In this document: positions 63,149 to 64,000 of the stretch, piece by piece
How the letters are laid out: every line of letters begins with the position of its first letter
Position numbering within the stretch: the first letter of the stretch is position 1
From: Candidatus Eisenbacteria bacterium
GTDB lineage: Bacteria > Eisenbacteria > RBG-16-71-46
Assembly (NCBI GenBank): GCA_020847735.1
Contig: JADLBL010000020.1
Coordinates: 381,632-445,631 of the forward strand
Direction: 5' to 3'
Length of the DNA: 64,000 nucleotides
Program-made: the position numbers and the translations under genes
Notes under the pieces: model-generated
Seen by the model: the letters and a program-made list of their open reading frames with translations, nothing else
Database searches by the model: none
What the model was told of the DNA's origin: nothing

Positions 63149-63219
63149 TTGTCATGACAACGCCTTGACCGCCGTGCTATTCAACGCCCGCGCGGGGCTG
63201 GTGCGTCCGGGAACGCACC
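63149..63219 (+). promoter_or_regulatory. Palindrome and leader hairpin before the protease gene
   Basis: TTGTCATGACAA (63149-63160) is a perfect 12-bp palindrome in an AT-richer patch, a plausible operator. Downstream, GGTGCGT (63200-63206) pairs with ACGCACC (63213-63219) as a leader hairpin. The protease ATG is at 63304 with GGAGG 6 nt before it. Confidence 0.4.
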
Positions 63220-63303
63220 GACCCCTTCGCATGCAGTTCACTGGCCGGTCTTCAGGAGGTCCACGAAGCGTTCGTTCGTCCCACGGCAGATTGGAGGCGG
63301 TAC

Positions 63304-64000
63304 ATGATGCGATCCCCCAGTCGTTTCATTGCCCTGATCTCGTTCACCATCCTCTTCGCAACCCCCGGGTTCCCGGCCCGGGCCGCAGCGCCGCCCGCGC
63401 GCGTCTATTCCGCGCCGGTCCAGTTCGGCTTTCAGCCCAACGCCCCGCTCGTTCCGGCGCACGTGCCCGGTCGGGTGCTGGTGCAACTGCGCGCCGACGC
63501 GCAGGAACAGTCGGTCTCCGCGATGGGCATGCGCTTCGGCCAGCCGGCCCGCGGGGTCACGCTCGGCCTCGCGGAGGTGGACCAGGCCCTGGCGGTGAGC
63601 GGCGCCACCGCGCTCTCGCGCGCCTTCATCGAACCCGCGAACGCCGAGATGGCCGAGCACCTGGGCGTCGGCCGCTGGCTGCGCGTGGATCTCGACGGCA
63701 CGCAGGACGCGGCCGCGGTCGCCGAACGGCTGGCGAAGCTCCCGCAGGTCGAGGCGGTCTCGCTCGACTGGATCGCGTTCCCGGCCGTGGTCCCGGCCGA
63801 CCCGCTCCACGGCATGCACTGGGGACACAACAACACCGGCCAGCTCCTCAGCTACAACTGGGCCAACAACAACCACGAGACCGGCTCGCCGGTCGGCACA
63901 CCCGGGTTCGACGCGAACGCCCAGGCCGCGTGGGACGGCACGCAGGGTTACGGCTCCTCGTCGGTGATCATCGCGATCATCGACAGCGGCGTGCAGACCG
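63304..64000 (+). CDS. Subtilisin-family (S8) serine protease, N-terminal part cut by window edge
   Basis: The open frame runs off the window after 232 codons. It starts with a signal peptide (about 1-27, ending PARAAA). A propeptide-like region (about 55-155; VPGRVLVQLRADA, AERLAKLPQVEAVSLDW) fits the inhibitor/fervidolysin-type prodomain. The mature N-terminus (DPLHGMHWGHNNTGQL) and the catalytic-aspartate motif VIIAIIDSGVQT close the visible part. The His and Ser motifs would lie beyond 64000. It is an exported protease, probably with further C-terminal domains. Confidence 0.9.
   Translation, partial: MMRSPSRFIALISFTILFATPGFPARAAAPPARVYSAPVQFGFQPNAPLVPAHVPGRVLVQLRADAQEQSVSAMGMRFGQPARGVTLGLAEVDQALAVSGATALSRAFIEPANAEMAEHLGVGRWLRVDLDGTQDAAAVAERLAKLPQVEAVSLDWIAFPAVVPADPLHGMHWGHNNTGQLLSYNWANNNHETGSPVGTPGFDANAQAAWDGTQGYGSSSVIIAIIDSGVQT

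Overview
The window is a stretch of chromosome from a GC-rich (about 70 % by eye) Gram-negative bacterium. Cytochrome c maturation system I genes, a TonB-dependent receptor, a porin and several Sec-type signal peptides show a diderm envelope. The mix of two large BNR-repeat proteins, a HcrB-like molybdoenzyme, ThyX, a fused E1 dehydrogenase and many short translational overlaps fits poorly cultured high-GC phyla (Eisenbacteria/Gemmatimonadota-like, or deltaproteobacterial), but no marker here fixes the taxon. Coding density is very high. I saw no tRNA, rRNA, CRISPR array, insertion sequence or prophage gene.

Layout. 1-5.1 kb: the end of ccmE, ccmF, then an overlapping DNA-repair trio (DUF6504, DinB, DUF72). 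5.2-8.6 kb: aquaporin, then a secreted cupredoxin-like protein followed by a membrane histidine kinase. 8.6-12.5 kb (minus): class II aldolase and fructose-1,6-bisphosphatase, and a DadA-type FAD oxidoreductase. 12.6-18.7 kb: a coupled operon for a three-subunit xanthine dehydrogenase/4-hydroxybenzoyl-CoA reductase-type molybdoenzyme with XdhC and a MocA-like enzyme. 18.7-24 kb: Rieske protein and MocR regulator (minus), LOG-like protein, ThyX, FdhD and a membrane-anchored unknown. 24-28.4 kb (minus): a GAF-PEP/pyruvate-binding protein and glutamate dehydrogenase behind a leader carrying an intrinsic-terminator hairpin. 28.5-38.8 kb: two BNR-repeat proteins, one paired with a MoaD/ThiS-like sulfur carrier, an ABC-F ATPase, an MFS pump, a nickel-type permease and DUF4404. 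38.8-48.2 kb (minus): pirin, GlpT-like transporter, a four-gene unit (LytS-like kinase, TPR lipoprotein-like protein, TonB receptor, LytTR regulator), SpoIIE phosphatase and PdxH. 48.5-53.3 kb: a secreted CbiX-like protein with a His-rich linker, convergent with a second cupredoxin-kinase cassette that also carries a porin. 53.5-64 kb: acyl-CoA dehydrogenase, GT39-type glycosyltransferase, gamma-glutamyltranspeptidase, two Rnk paralogues, a LysR regulator, a fused 2-oxoacid dehydrogenase E1, and the start of a subtilisin-family protease.

Themes. Molybdenum-cofactor functions recur (molybdoenzyme operon, XdhC, MocA-like, FdhD, MoaD-like). The most unusual signal is the twice-present pair of a secreted type-1-copper-like protein and an orphan Cache/HAMP histidine kinase, about 42 kb apart, with no response regulator beside either copy. 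This looks like an undescribed periplasmic redox- or metal-sensing module. Promoter-like elements of the form TTGAC(N16-18)TAnnnT stand before several operons, and some genes have a -10-like hexamer only 6-9 nt before the start codon, which suggests leaderless transcripts.
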